Source: Agrococcus terreus (lineage in GTDB: Bacteria; Actinomycetota; Actinomycetes; Actinomycetales; Microbacteriaceae). Taken from it: a DNA stretch of 64,000 nt. The translations under genes were made by a program, and so were the position numbers. The notes beneath the pieces were generated by a model, which ran no database searches, was not told where the DNA came from, and worked only from the letters and a program-made list of their open reading frames with translations. Below are positions 25,980 to 34,654 of this stretch, in pieces. The DNA lies in contig NZ_BMLM01000002.1 of assembly GCF_014645235.1 (NCBI RefSeq), positions 480,696 through 544,695 of the forward strand, read 5' to 3'. Numbering within the stretch: position 1 is the first letter of the stretch; each line of letters starts with the position of its first letter.

Positions 25980-27029
25980 TCATCGGGCGACCGCCACGGC
26001 GCACGCGGGCGCCGCATGCGCCATCGAGCGCCGCACCGCCCGTCGGCCGGCCGCGGCCTCCTCGGTGTCGAGCAGGTCGACGCGGTGGTCGCCCATCGCG
26101 GCGACCGCGAGCAGGTCGAGCGAGGGCAGGAGCCCCGCGAAGCGCGGCGTGCGCCCCTCGACCGGCAGGTGCCCGACGAGGGCGGGCCGCTCGGGCTCGG
26201 CGACGTCGAAGACCGCGACGGAGTCGTGGCCGCGGTTGGAGACGAGCACGCGATGCCGCGCGGCGTCGAGCGAGATGGCAGCGGCGGCCAGGTCGCCGAA
26301 CCAGTCGGGCGGCAGCGCCGAGCGGACGTCGATCGGCTCGAGCAGCTCGCCCGCCGCGCCGGAGCGGCGCAGCGTCACGAGCGTCGCGTCGAGCTCGCCG
26401 ACCAGGTAGGCGACCGGGGCGTCGGGGTGCAGGACGAGGTGCCGCGGCCCGGCGCCGGGGCGCAGCGTCGCCGCGACCTCGTGCGAGCCGTCGGGCCGGA
26501 TGCGGTGCACGACGTCCTGCGCGCGGTCGGGCACGAGCACCGAGCCGTCGTCGAGGAGGGTCGCCTGGTGCGGCTCGGCCTCGCTCTGGAGCGCGTTGCG
26601 GTGGGTCGCGCCCGGTGCGGCGCCCTCGAGCGCCCAGGTGCGCTCGACGCCGGCGAAGCGGCCGTCCTCCGCGATCGCGGCGCGGACCACGACGCCCTCC
26701 GTGAAGCACGCCGCGACGGCGCTGCGGCCGTCGGGCGCGACCGCGACGTGGGCGGGGTTGAGCGCCCCGATGTCGAGCTGGTCGACGAGCTCGAGGCCGC
26801 CGTCGGCGTCGAGCCGCACGGCGCTCAGCGTGCGGCGGGCGCTGTGGCTCACGTAGAGCAGGTCGCCGTGCGGCGCGGGCGCGATCCACGTGGGGTTCTC
26901 GAGGTCGAGCGTCGCCACGGGTCCGTCGCCGGTGTCGGCACGGTGGGTCGCCAGGCCGGCGGGGATGCCGGCGGGGGCGTCGTCGGTGAACCCGCCGAGC
27001 ACGATCCAGGGGGTCGGGTCGTCGGTCAC
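25980..27029 (-). CDS. Beta-propeller lactonase family protein
   Basis: The 349-residue protein resembles the seven-bladed lactonase/6-phosphogluconolactonase (Pgl) family: repeated blades such as LYVSHSARRTLSAV, HVAVAPDGRSAV, HQATLLDDGSVLVPD and PRHLVLHPDAPVAYLV. By context it would hydrolyse the aldarolactone from uronate dehydrogenase. The GTG start at 27029 is chosen because GGAGG precedes it by 6 nt; the ATG two codons earlier abuts the RBS with no spacer. It is the first gene of the uronate/sugar-acid unit. Confidence 0.8.
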   Translation of the reverse strand: MTDDPTPWIVLGGFTDDAPAGIPAGLATHRADTGDGPVATLDLENPTWIAPAPHGDLLYVSHSARRTLSAVRLDADGGLELVDQLDIGALNPAHVAVAPDGRSAVAACFTEGVVVRAAIAEDGRFAGVERTWALEGAAPGATHRNALQSEAEPHQATLLDDGSVLVPDRAQDVVHRIRPDGSHEVAATLRPGAGPRHLVLHPDAPVAYLVGELDATLVTLRRSGAAGELLEPIDVRSALPPDWFGDLAAAAISLDAARHRVLVSNRGHDSVAVFDVAEPERPALVGHLPVEGRTPRFAGLLPSLDLLAVAAMGDHRVDLLDTEEAAAGRRAVRRSMAHAAPACAVAVAR

Positions 27030-27179
27030 GCGCATCCTCCGGGCCTCGTCGTCCAGCTGCGGCCCGCGAGGGGCCGCCTGCAAGCCTAGGGAGCGGCCGA
27101 TGCCGCGACGATGCGGATGCTCGATGCAGCGATGCTCGCGCGGCATCGCCGCGGGCTCGCCGCCGCGCCGCCCGGCGCC

Positions 27180-28076
27180 TCAGCCGAGCTGCAGCGGCGC
27201 CGCGATCGCCTCGAGCGCGCGCGGCAGCACGGGGTTGCGGGAGTGCCGGTCCCAGACGGCGGCGATGGTCACCTGCGCCTCGGCCGCGAGCCTGCCCGGC
27301 AGGTCGAGCTCGAGGAACGCCACGCCGTGCGGCCGCAGCGACTCGGTGGAGCGCGGCACGAGCGCGACGCCGACGCCGCGCGCGACGAGCGAGAGCATGC
27401 TGAGGATCTGGGCGACGCTGTAGACGGTGCGCACCTGCCGGTCGCCGACGATCCGCTCGACCTTGCGCAGGAAGTACTCCGACTCGGGCCGCGCGTAGCC
27501 GATCATCGGGTGCTCGACGAGCCGGTCGACGGCGACCGGTCCGCCGGCGTCGAGCTCGTGGCCGCTCGGCACGGCGACCACGAGGTCCTCGCGGAACAGC
27601 TCGCGCACGCCGTACTCCCCCGCCGGCACCGTGCGCAGCAGGCCGAGGTCGATCGAGCCGCGGTCGATCTCGGTGCGCTGGAGGCCCGAGACGCGCTCGC
27701 GCAGGTCGACGTCGACGTCGGGCAGCGCGTCGTGGATGCGGTCGAGGAGCGGCCCGAGCACCGAGAGCGCCGAGGTGGCCGTGAAGCCGATCGTGAGCGT
27801 GCCGCGCTCGCCGTGCGCGACGCTGCGGACGGCGGCGCGCGAGCGGTCCGCGAGCGCGAGGATGTGGCGCGCGCGCTCGAGCAGCTCGGCACCGGCCGCC
27901 GTGAGGGCCACCTGCCGGTTCGTGCGGGTGAGGAGCTGCACGCCGAGCTCGGCCTCGAGCTTCTGGATCTGGCGGCTGAGCGGCGGCTGCGTCATCTGCA
28001 GCGACTCGGCGGCGCGCCCGAAGTGGAGGTGCTCGCTGACGGCGACGAAGCCGCGCAGCTGCTCGAGGCTGTACAT
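27180..28076 (-). CDS. LysR-type transcriptional regulator
   Basis: This 298-residue regulator has the N-terminal winged helix (LRGFVAVSEHLHFGRAAESL, then QPPLSRQIQKLEAELGVQL) and a two-lobed effector-binding domain. TACAGT on the minus strand (28083-28088) is 6 nt before the ATG, so it has its own leaderless transcript. It lies between the polyamine genes upstream and the uronate genes downstream, all on the same strand. Which set it controls cannot be told from position alone; the effector domain resembles those of aromatic or sugar-acid LysR proteins. Confidence 0.92.
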   Translation of the reverse strand: MYSLEQLRGFVAVSEHLHFGRAAESLQMTQPPLSRQIQKLEAELGVQLLTRTNRQVALTAAGAELLERARHILALADRSRAAVRSVAHGERGTLTIGFTATSALSVLGPLLDRIHDALPDVDVDLRERVSGLQRTEIDRGSIDLGLLRTVPAGEYGVRELFREDLVVAVPSGHELDAGGPVAVDRLVEHPMIGYARPESEYFLRKVERIVGDRQVRTVYSVAQILSMLSLVARGVGVALVPRSTESLRPHGVAFLELDLPGRLAAEAQVTIAAVWDRHSRNPVLPRALEAIAAPLQLG

Positions 28077-28127
28077 GCTGCGACTGTAGCGAGCGACCCG
28101 GACCGCTCGGTCCGGGCCGAGCCCGCC

Positions 28128-29510
28128 TCAGGGCATGACGACGAGCTTGCGGTTCATGAACTCCTCCATCCCGTGCGGCCCGAGCTCGCGGCCGAAGCCG
28201 GAGCGCTTGGTGCCGCCGAAGGGCATGTCGTAGTCCTCGGCGCCGGCGCCGTTGATGGCGACCATGCCGGCGTCGATGCGGTCGGCGATCGCGCAGGCCT
28301 GCTCGGGGTCGCTGCACCACAGGCGCGAGCCGAGCCCGAAGGGCGTGTCGTTCGCGATGCGGATCGCGTCGTCGACGTCCTTCGCGCGGTACACCGTGCC
28401 GACCGGGCCGAACAGCTCCTCGCGGTAGAGCGCCATCGCGGGCGCCGCGCCGCCGAGCAGCGTCGGCCGCACACGGGCACCCTCGCCGGTCTCGACGCCG
28501 GCCTCGACGCCGCCCGCGAGCACCGTCGCGCCGTCGACGACCGCGTCGGCGACCTGCCGGCGGAGGCGCTGGGCGGCTGCCGCCGACGACAGCGGACCGA
28601 CGAGCGCGTCCTCGTCCTCCGGGCCGCCCACCTCGAGCGCCGCGATCGCGGCGGCGAGCCGCTCGGCGAACGCGTCGTAGAGCTCGTCGACGACGATGAA
28701 CCGCTTCGACGCGTTGCACGACTGCCCGGAGTTCTCCATCCGCGTCTCGAGGGCGTTCTCGACGACCGCGTCGAGGTCGTCGGTGGAGATCACGATGAAC
28801 GGGTCGGAGCCGCCGAGCTCCAGCACCACCTTCTTGAGGTTCCGTCCGGCGACCTCCGCGACCGCGGCGCCGGCGCGCTCGGAGCCGGTGAGCGAGACGC
28901 CACGGATGGCGGGGTGCGGGATGACGATGTCGCTGATCTGCTCGTTCGTCGCGAACACGTTCTCGTACGCGCCCGCCGGCAGCCCCGCCTCGGTGAGGAT
29001 CTCGGCGATCGTCGTCGCCGACCACGGGCACTGCGGCGCGTGCTTGAGCACCACCGTGTTGCCGAGCATGAGATTGGGGAACGCGAACCGGGCCACCTGG
29101 TAGTACGGGAAGTTCCACGGCATGATGCCGAGGATCGCGCCCTGCGCGCTCTTCCGCACCCGGGCGTCGACGCCGCCGCGGTTCTCGAGCACCTCATCCC
29201 CCAGGAAGGCCTCCGCGTTGTCCGCGTAGTACTGGATGATCTCGCCCGAGAACTCCGCCTCGAAGATCCCCTGCCCGAGCGGCTTGCCCATCTCGGTGCG
29301 GATGATCTCCGCCAGCTCGCGCGAGCGCTCCGCGAAGATCGCCGCCGCCCTCGACAGCACCGCCGCCCGCTCCGCGATCGGCGTCGTGGACCACGACGCG
29401 AACGCCTCGTGCGCGCGCTCCACGGCCGCGCGGACCTCGTCGTCGGTGGCGGTGGGGTACTCGCGCACCAGCTGCCCGGTGGCGGGGTCGATGACCCGGT
29501 ACTCGCTCAT
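28128..29510 (-). CDS. NAD(P)-dependent aldehyde dehydrogenase (succinate-semialdehyde/aminobutyraldehyde type)
   Basis: The 460-residue enzyme shows the Asn of GIMPWNFPYYQVARF, nucleotide motif LTGSERAGAAVAE, general base in LELGGSDPFIV and catalytic Cys in NSGQSCNASKRF, and ends with the MEEFMNRKLVV typical of the GabD/SSADH subgroup. It follows the agmatine deiminase gene by 42 nt and is likely to oxidise 4-aminobutanal or succinate semialdehyde from putrescine breakdown. AGGAG precedes the ATG. Confidence 0.9.
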   Translation of the reverse strand: MSEYRVIDPATGQLVREYPTATDDEVRAAVERAHEAFASWSTTPIAERAAVLSRAAAIFAERSRELAEIIRTEMGKPLGQGIFEAEFSGEIIQYYADNAEAFLGDEVLENRGGVDARVRKSAQGAILGIMPWNFPYYQVARFAFPNLMLGNTVVLKHAPQCPWSATTIAEILTEAGLPAGAYENVFATNEQISDIVIPHPAIRGVSLTGSERAGAAVAEVAGRNLKKVVLELGGSDPFIVISTDDLDAVVENALETRMENSGQSCNASKRFIVVDELYDAFAERLAAAIAALEVGGPEDEDALVGPLSSAAAAQRLRRQVADAVVDGATVLAGGVEAGVETGEGARVRPTLLGGAAPAMALYREELFGPVGTVYRAKDVDDAIRIANDTPFGLGSRLWCSDPEQACAIADRIDAGMVAINGAGAEDYDMPFGGTKRSGFGRELGPHGMEEFMNRKLVVMP

Positions 29511-29552
29511 GGATTCCTCTCCTGGCCGCGCGTCCTCGCGCGGCCTCGTCGA

Positions 29553-30584
29553 TCATCGCCCGGGGGTGGGCTGCTGCTGGGTGATGCAGTGGATGCCGCC
29601 GCCGCGCGCGAAGATCGGCCGCGCGTCGACGGTGACGACCTCGCGGCCGGGGTAGGCCTCGGCGAGGATCGCGCGGGCGCGGGCGTCGGCCTCCGGCTCG
29701 CCGAATCCGCAGGCGACGACGCCGCCGTCGACGAGCGAGTGGTTGACGTAGCTCCAGTCGACGAAGCCGTCGTCGTCGCGGAGCGTCGCGGGCGCGGGCA
29801 GCGCCACGACCTCGAGCGCTCGGCCGCGGGCGTCGACGGCGCCCTCGAGCAGCTCGCGCAGCTCGCGGCCGACGGCATGGTCGGGATGCGCGGCGTCCTG
29901 CTGCTCGTGGAGCAGCACGCGGCCGGGGCCGGCGAAGGCGGCGACGATGTCGACGTGGCCGTTCGTGCCGAAGTCCTCGTAGTCGCGGGTCAGGCCGCGC
30001 GGCAGCCAGATGGCGCGCTCGGCGCCGAGCGTGCGCGCGAGCTCCGCCTCGACGCGCGCGCGGTCGGCGTGCGGGTTGCGACGGGGGTCGAGCTGCACCG
30101 TCTCGGTGAGCAGCACGGTGCCCTCGCCGTCGACGTGGATCCCGCCGCCCTCGTTGACGAGCAGCGAGGGCACGACCTCGGCGCCCGCGAGCTCGCCCAC
30201 GATCCGTCCGAGCGCGGCCGAGCGCTGCCACTCGGCCCAGGCCGGGGCGCCCCAGCCGTTGAAGATCCAGTCGACGGCGCCGAGGCGGCCGTCCTCGTCG
30301 TCGACGACGAAGGTGGGGCCGACGTCCCGCATCCAGAACTCGTCGAGCGGCGCCTCGACGAGCTCGACGCCCTCGCCGAGCATCCGCCGCGCGCGGGCGG
30401 TCTCGCTCGGGTCGACGACCATCGTCACGTGCTCGAAGGCCGCGATGGCGTGGGCGACGGCGGTCCAGGCCGCGTAGCCCTCCTCGCGCTCCGCATCTGT
30501 GCTGCCGAGGGTGACCCCCTCGCGGGGGAAGGCCATCCACGTGCGCTCATGGGCCGCGCCCTCGGCCGGCATCCGCCACACCAT
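29553..30584 (-). CDS. aguA: Agmatine deiminase
   Basis: This 343-residue guanidino-modifying enzyme converts agmatine to N-carbamoylputrescine and ammonia. Family landmarks are HERTWMAFP near residue 13, DEFWMRDVGPTF near 80, NEGGGIHVDGEG near 145, GHVDIVA near 205 and the catalytic-Cys end GGGIHCITQQQP. It is divergent from the amine oxidase gene; the 114-nt gap holds an operator-like site (30612-30631). An AguB-type N-carbamoylputrescine amidase of the nitrilase family is not in the window. Confidence 0.94.
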   Translation of the reverse strand: MVWRMPAEGAAHERTWMAFPREGVTLGSTDAEREEGYAAWTAVAHAIAAFEHVTMVVDPSETARARRMLGEGVELVEAPLDEFWMRDVGPTFVVDDEDGRLGAVDWIFNGWGAPAWAEWQRSAALGRIVGELAGAEVVPSLLVNEGGGIHVDGEGTVLLTETVQLDPRRNPHADRARVEAELARTLGAERAIWLPRGLTRDYEDFGTNGHVDIVAAFAGPGRVLLHEQQDAAHPDHAVGRELRELLEGAVDARGRALEVVALPAPATLRDDDGFVDWSYVNHSLVDGGVVACGFGEPEADARARAILAEAYPGREVVTVDARPIFARGGGIHCITQQQPTPGR

Positions 30585-30611
30585 TGCGGTCGTCCTCTCT
30601 GACGCCTACTC

Positions 30612-30631
30612 TTGACCAAGCGATCAATAAG
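30612..30631. promoter_or_regulatory. Operator-like site between agmatine deiminase and amine oxidase genes
   Basis: TTGACCAAGCGATCAATAAG matches 17 of 20 positions of the site at 36332-36351 in front of the permease. The core TTGACC-N4-GATCAA is an imperfect palindrome, as expected for a TetR-family dimer. The TetR regulator encoded at 33931-34566 is the obvious candidate ligand. Confidence 0.6.
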
Positions 30632-30698
30632 GTTGACGCTAGCGACCGGACCCGCGTTCGTCAACGCCGGGCGCCCACGCCCATCTCGAGGAGGAGAC

Positions 30699-32102
30699 AT
30701 GGCCACCACCCAGATCCACGGCCAGATCGACGGCCCCATCCACGACGGCCGCCTGCACGACGTCGTCGTCATCGGCGCCGGCGTCGCGGGCCTCTCGGCC
30801 GCGACGCGGCTGACGGAGGCGGGCCACGACGTCGTCGTGCTCGAGGCGCGGGACCGCGTCGGCGGCCGCCTGTGGACGCGCGAGATCGACGGCGCGATGC
30901 TCGAGATCGGCGGCCAATGGGTCTCCCCCGACCAGACGGCCCTCATCGAGACCATCGACGCGCTCGGGCTCGAGACCTTCGCCCGCTACCGCGACGGCGG
31001 GAACGTCTACATCGACGAGGCCGGCCGCCGCACCGAGTTCACCGGCGAGCAGCTGCCCATGCCCGCCGCGACGGAGGCCGAGATGGAGCGCCTCACCGTC
31101 GTGCTCGACGACCTCGCCGCGGCGATGGACCCGGATGCGCCGTGGGCGCACCCGCAGGCCCGCGAGCTCGACACCGTCTCCTTCGCCGACTGGCTCGAGG
31201 GCCAGAGCGACGACGAGCTCGCCCGCCGCCACATCTCGCTCTTCATCGCGGAGGCGATGCTCACGAAGCCGGCGCACGCCTTCAGCGCGCTCCAGGCCGT
31301 GCTCATGGCCGCCTCCGCCGGCTCGTTCTCGAACCTCGTCGACTCGGAGTTCATCCTCGACCGCCGCGTCGTCGGCGGCCTCCAGCGCGTGCCGCTCACG
31401 CTCGCGGAGCGCCTCGGCGACCGCGTCGTCACGGGCGCGCCCGTGCGCCGCATCGAGCACGACGCCGAGGGCGCCACCGTCGTCTCCGACCGCGGATCCG
31501 TGCGCGGCCGCCGCGTGCTCGTCGCGATGCCGCCGAACCTCTTCTCGCGCATCGACTACCAGCCGCCGCTCCCCCGCCGCCAGCACCAGCTGCACCAGCA
31601 CCTCTCGCTCGGCCTCGTCATCAAGGTGCACGCCGTCTACGACCGGCCCTTCTGGCGCGACAAGGGCCTCTCGGGCACCGCCTTCAGCCCGTACCGGCTC
31701 GTGCACGAGGCCTACGACAACTCCAACCACGAGGACCCGCGCGGCACGCTCGTCGGCTTCGTCTCCGACGAGCACGCCGACGCCGTCTTCGCCCTCCCCG
31801 CCGAGGAGCGGCGGCGCCGCATCCTCGCGAGCCTCGTCGACTACTTCGGCGACGAGGCCGCCGAGCCGCTCGTGTACTTCGAGAGCGACTGGGGCTCCGA
31901 GGAGTGGACGCGCGGCGCCTACGCCGCCTCCTACGACGTGGGCGGGCTCAGCCGCTACGGCGCCGACCAGCGCACGCCCGTGGGCGTCATCCACTGGGCC
32001 TGCAGCGACTTCGCGGGGATCGGCTTCCAGCACGTCGACGGCGGCATCCGCTCCGGCTGGCGCGCGGCCGAGGACATCGCGGCCGCCCTCGGCGGTCGCT
32101 GA
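30699..32102 (+). CDS. Flavin monoamine oxidase (putrescine oxidase-like)
   Basis: The 467-residue FAD enzyme has the N-terminal VVVIGAGVAGLSAATRLTEA, VLEARDRVGGRLWT, GGQWVSPDQ near residue 70 and the C-terminal FAD segment HVDGGIRSGWRAAEDIA. It would oxidise putrescine (or another primary amine) to the aminoaldehyde with H2O2 release. Length and the GGQW motif fit actinobacterial putrescine oxidases. GAGGAGG upstream fixes the ATG at 30699. The amidase gene follows after 10 nt. Confidence 0.9.
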   Translation: MATTQIHGQIDGPIHDGRLHDVVVIGAGVAGLSAATRLTEAGHDVVVLEARDRVGGRLWTREIDGAMLEIGGQWVSPDQTALIETIDALGLETFARYRDGGNVYIDEAGRRTEFTGEQLPMPAATEAEMERLTVVLDDLAAAMDPDAPWAHPQARELDTVSFADWLEGQSDDELARRHISLFIAEAMLTKPAHAFSALQAVLMAASAGSFSNLVDSEFILDRRVVGGLQRVPLTLAERLGDRVVTGAPVRRIEHDAEGATVVSDRGSVRGRRVLVAMPPNLFSRIDYQPPLPRRQHQLHQHLSLGLVIKVHAVYDRPFWRDKGLSGTAFSPYRLVHEAYDNSNHEDPRGTLVGFVSDEHADAVFALPAEERRRRILASLVDYFGDEAAEPLVYFESDWGSEEWTRGAYAASYDVGGLSRYGADQRTPVGVIHWACSDFAGIGFQHVDGGIRSGWRAAEDIAAALGGR

Positions 32103-32112
32103 GGAGGCACGG

Positions 32113-33876
32113 ATGGCCCCCCAGGACAGCGTCGTCCCGGATGCCGGGGCGCAGGGCCGCGTCGAGGTGCACGAGGCGTCGATCGCGCAGCTGCGCGCCT
32201 GGCTCGAAGCCGGTGCGGCGACGAGCGTCGACCTCGTCGAGGCCTACCTCGCGCGCATCGACGCCTACGATGCGCCGAGCACCGTGACCGCCCTGAACGC
32301 CGTGGTCGTGCGGAACCCCGACGCGCTCGAGGAGGCCCGCGCCTCCGACCAGCGCCGCGCGGCGGGCCGCGCGCTCGGCCCGCTCGACGGCATCCCGTAC
32401 ACGGCGAAGGACAGCTACCTCGTGCGCGGCCTCACCGCCGCCGCCGGCAGCCCCGCGTTCGTCGACCTCGTCGCGCAGCGCGACGCGTTCACGATCGAGC
32501 GGCTGCGCGCCGCGGGCGCGATCTGCCTCGGGCTCACGAACATGCCGCCGATGGCGAACGGAGGCATGCAGCGCGGCGCCTACGGTCGCGCCGAGAGCCC
32601 CTACTCGGCCGACTTCCTCACCTCGGCGTTCGGCTCCGGGTCGTCGAACGGCTCGGGCACCGCCACCGCCGCGAGCATGGCGGCCTTCGGCCTCGGCGAG
32701 GAGACGTGGTCGAGCGGCCGGGCGCCCGCCTCGTGCAACGCGCTCTGCGCGTACACGCCCTCGCGCGGCGTGATCTCGGTGCGCGGCAACTGGCCGCTCG
32801 TGCCGACGATGGACCTCGTCGTGCCGCACGCCCGCACCATGGAGGACCTCCTCGCGGTGCTCGACGCGGTCGTCGCCGACGACCCGGAGGTGCGCGGGGA
32901 CCTGTGGCGGGCGCAGCCATGGGTGCCGATCCCCGCCGCATCCGCGGTGCGGCCGGCGTCGTACGCGGCGCTCGCCCCCGCCGGCGCCGCCGCCGCTCGC
33001 GCGGCGCTCGCCGGGAAGCGCATCGGCGCACCGCGCATGTTCCTCGGCGCCGACCCCGAGCAGGGCGTCGGCGCCACCGGCATCGGCGGCCCCACCGGGC
33101 AGCGGATCGATCCGCGGCCGAGCTCGCTCCGGCTCTGGGAGGCGCTGCGGCGCGACCTCGAGGCGGCGGGCGCGGAGGTGATCGACGTCGACCTGCCGAT
33201 GGTGACGAACTACGAGGGCGACCGCGCCGGCGCGCCCACGATCCGCACGCGCGGCCTCGTGACCGAGGCCTTCCTGCACCGCGAGATCGTCGACCTCTCG
33301 GCCTGGGCGTGGGAGGACTTCCTGGCCGCGAACGGCGACCCGGCACTGTCGTCGCTCGTCGACGTCGACGGCGCGCGGATCTTCCCGCACCCCGAGGGCG
33401 CGCTCCCCGACCGCTACGACGGCTTCGACGACGACATCGCCGACTACCCCGCGCACGTGCGCACGCATCGGGTCGGCTCGTTCCTCGAGATCCCCGAGCT
33501 CGAGGCGGGCCTGCGCGGCCTCGAGGAGACGCGCCGCGTCGACCTCGAGGCGTGGATGGACGAGCTCGGCCTCGACGCGATCGCCTTCCCCGCGATGGCC
33601 GACGTCGGGCCCGCCGACGCGGACGTCGACCCCGCCTCGGCCGACCTCGCCTGGCGCAACGGCGTGTGGGTGGCGAACGGCAACCTCGCGATCCGGCACC
33701 TCGGCGTGCCGACCGTCACCGTGCCGATGGGCACGATGGCCGACATCGGGATGCCGGTGGGGCTCACGATCGCCGGCCGCGCCTACGACGACACTGCGCT
33801 GCTCGCGCTCGCCGCCGCCGTCGAGGCGACGGGCGAGCGGCGCACCGCGCCGCCGCGGACGCCGCCGCTCGGCTGA
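32113..33876 (+). CDS. Amidase-signature family amidohydrolase
   Basis: The 587-residue protein is an amidase-signature hydrolase. The catalytic Lys is in IPYTAKDSYLV near residue 97; the cis-Ser region is GSGSSNGSGTATAASMA near 176, and the nucleophile region reads ETWSSGRAPAS near 196 instead of the usual TGGSIRxPA, so the Ser-rich core is unusual. By context (deiminase, amine oxidase, permease) it might hydrolyse N-carbamoylputrescine or an acylated polyamine. GAGG upstream of the ATG at 32113 serves as RBS. Confidence 0.85.
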   Translation: MAPQDSVVPDAGAQGRVEVHEASIAQLRAWLEAGAATSVDLVEAYLARIDAYDAPSTVTALNAVVVRNPDALEEARASDQRRAAGRALGPLDGIPYTAKDSYLVRGLTAAAGSPAFVDLVAQRDAFTIERLRAAGAICLGLTNMPPMANGGMQRGAYGRAESPYSADFLTSAFGSGSSNGSGTATAASMAAFGLGEETWSSGRAPASCNALCAYTPSRGVISVRGNWPLVPTMDLVVPHARTMEDLLAVLDAVVADDPEVRGDLWRAQPWVPIPAASAVRPASYAALAPAGAAAARAALAGKRIGAPRMFLGADPEQGVGATGIGGPTGQRIDPRPSSLRLWEALRRDLEAAGAEVIDVDLPMVTNYEGDRAGAPTIRTRGLVTEAFLHREIVDLSAWAWEDFLAANGDPALSSLVDVDGARIFPHPEGALPDRYDGFDDDIADYPAHVRTHRVGSFLEIPELEAGLRGLEETRRVDLEAWMDELGLDAIAFPAMADVGPADADVDPASADLAWRNGVWVANGNLAIRHLGVPTVTVPMGTMADIGMPVGLTIAGRAYDDTALLALAAAVEATGERRTAPPRTPPLG

Positions 33877-33886
33877 GCCGGCGAAG

Positions 33887-33916
33887 CGGGGCGGCGGGGG
33901 CGACCCTGCCGCCCCG
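33887..33916. terminator. Bidirectional terminator between amidase and TetR genes
   Basis: The arms CGGGGCGGC (33887-33895) and GCCGCCCCG (33908-33916) form a perfect 9-bp stem with a 12-nt loop between the two convergent genes. Confidence 0.65.
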
Positions 33917-33930
33917 TCGTCGTGCGCGGG

Positions 33931-34566
33931 TCAGTCGGCGATCGCGCCGGGCGCGAGCCCGAGCATCCCCTCGGCCGCCCGCTTCGCGATCGCGCCCTGC
34001 GCGGCCGGGCCGCCCCAGTGCACGAGCTCGTGCGCGTTGAGGCCGTCGATCATCGCGAGCAGGTGCAGCGCCGTGCCGTCGACGTCGTCGCAGCGCATCG
34101 AGCCGGCGTCGACGCCGGCCCGGATCGTGCCGCTGATGATGCCGAGCCACTCGTCCATGCGCAGCCGCACGGCGTCGGCGAGCGCCGTGTTGCGGCGGCC
34201 GAGCGACCACGCCTGCACCCACAGCGAGGTGACGTCCTGCCGCTCGGGGTCGATGGCCGCGTCGATGAGCGCGCCGATGCCGGCGATCGCGTCGGGCTCG
34301 TCGGCCACGAGCGCCCGCACCTCGACGATCTCCTCGGCGACGACCTCCGAGAAGGTGTCGGCGACGAGCGCGTCCATGCTCTCGACGTAGTGCGCGACGA
34401 GCGCCGCGGCCATCGAGGCGCGCCCGGCGACGGCGCGCTGCGTCACGGCGTCGAGGCCCTCCTCGAGCGCGATCGCCCGGGCGGTCGCGGCGATCTCGGC
34501 GCGGCGGTCGTCGGGCGACCGCCGGACGCGGCGGCGGGGAGCCGCGGGCTCGGTCGTCGTCTCCAT
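33931..34566 (-). CDS. TetR-family transcriptional regulator
   Basis: This 211-residue repressor has the N-terminal helix-turn-helix (AEIAATARAIALEEGLDAVT, then RASMAAALVAHYVESMDALV) and a ligand domain of about 140 residues. The helix-turn-helix and C-terminal pattern resemble BetI-like regulators. It lies inside the polyamine cluster and is the likely ligand of the TTGACC-type sites at 30612 and 36332. GGAGG about 10 nt upstream supports the ATG at 34566; a 50-residue upstream extension encoded by hairpin DNA is rejected. Confidence 0.9.
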   Translation of the reverse strand: METTTEPAAPRRRVRRSPDDRRAEIAATARAIALEEGLDAVTQRAVAGRASMAAALVAHYVESMDALVADTFSEVVAEEIVEVRALVADEPDAIAGIGALIDAAIDPERQDVTSLWVQAWSLGRRNTALADAVRLRMDEWLGIISGTIRAGVDAGSMRCDDVDGTALHLLAMIDGLNAHELVHWGGPAAQGAIAKRAAEGMLGLAPGAIAD

Positions 34567-34583
34567 GCCGCCATCCTCCCCCA

Positions 34584-34611
34584 CCGGGGCGGGCACGCCC
34601 GCCCGCCCCGG
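34584..34611 (-). terminator. Terminator after the permease gene
   Basis: CCGGGGCGGGC (34584-34594) pairs with GCCCGCCCCGG (34601-34611) across a 6-nt loop. A partial copy of GCGGGCACGCCCGCCCG follows at 34625-34641. These lie between the permease stop and the TetR start. Confidence 0.6.
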
Positions 34612-34654
34612 CCATCCATCCGGCGCGGGCACGCCCGCCCGCGTCGGCGGTCCG

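Noticed and set aside
27111-30602. Plus-strand open frame of more than 1,100 codons opposite the LysR, aldehyde dehydrogenase and agmatine deiminase genes
   Set aside because: It is the reverse-complement shadow of three clearly recognisable genes and has biased, repetitive Arg/Glu/Ala/Val composition.
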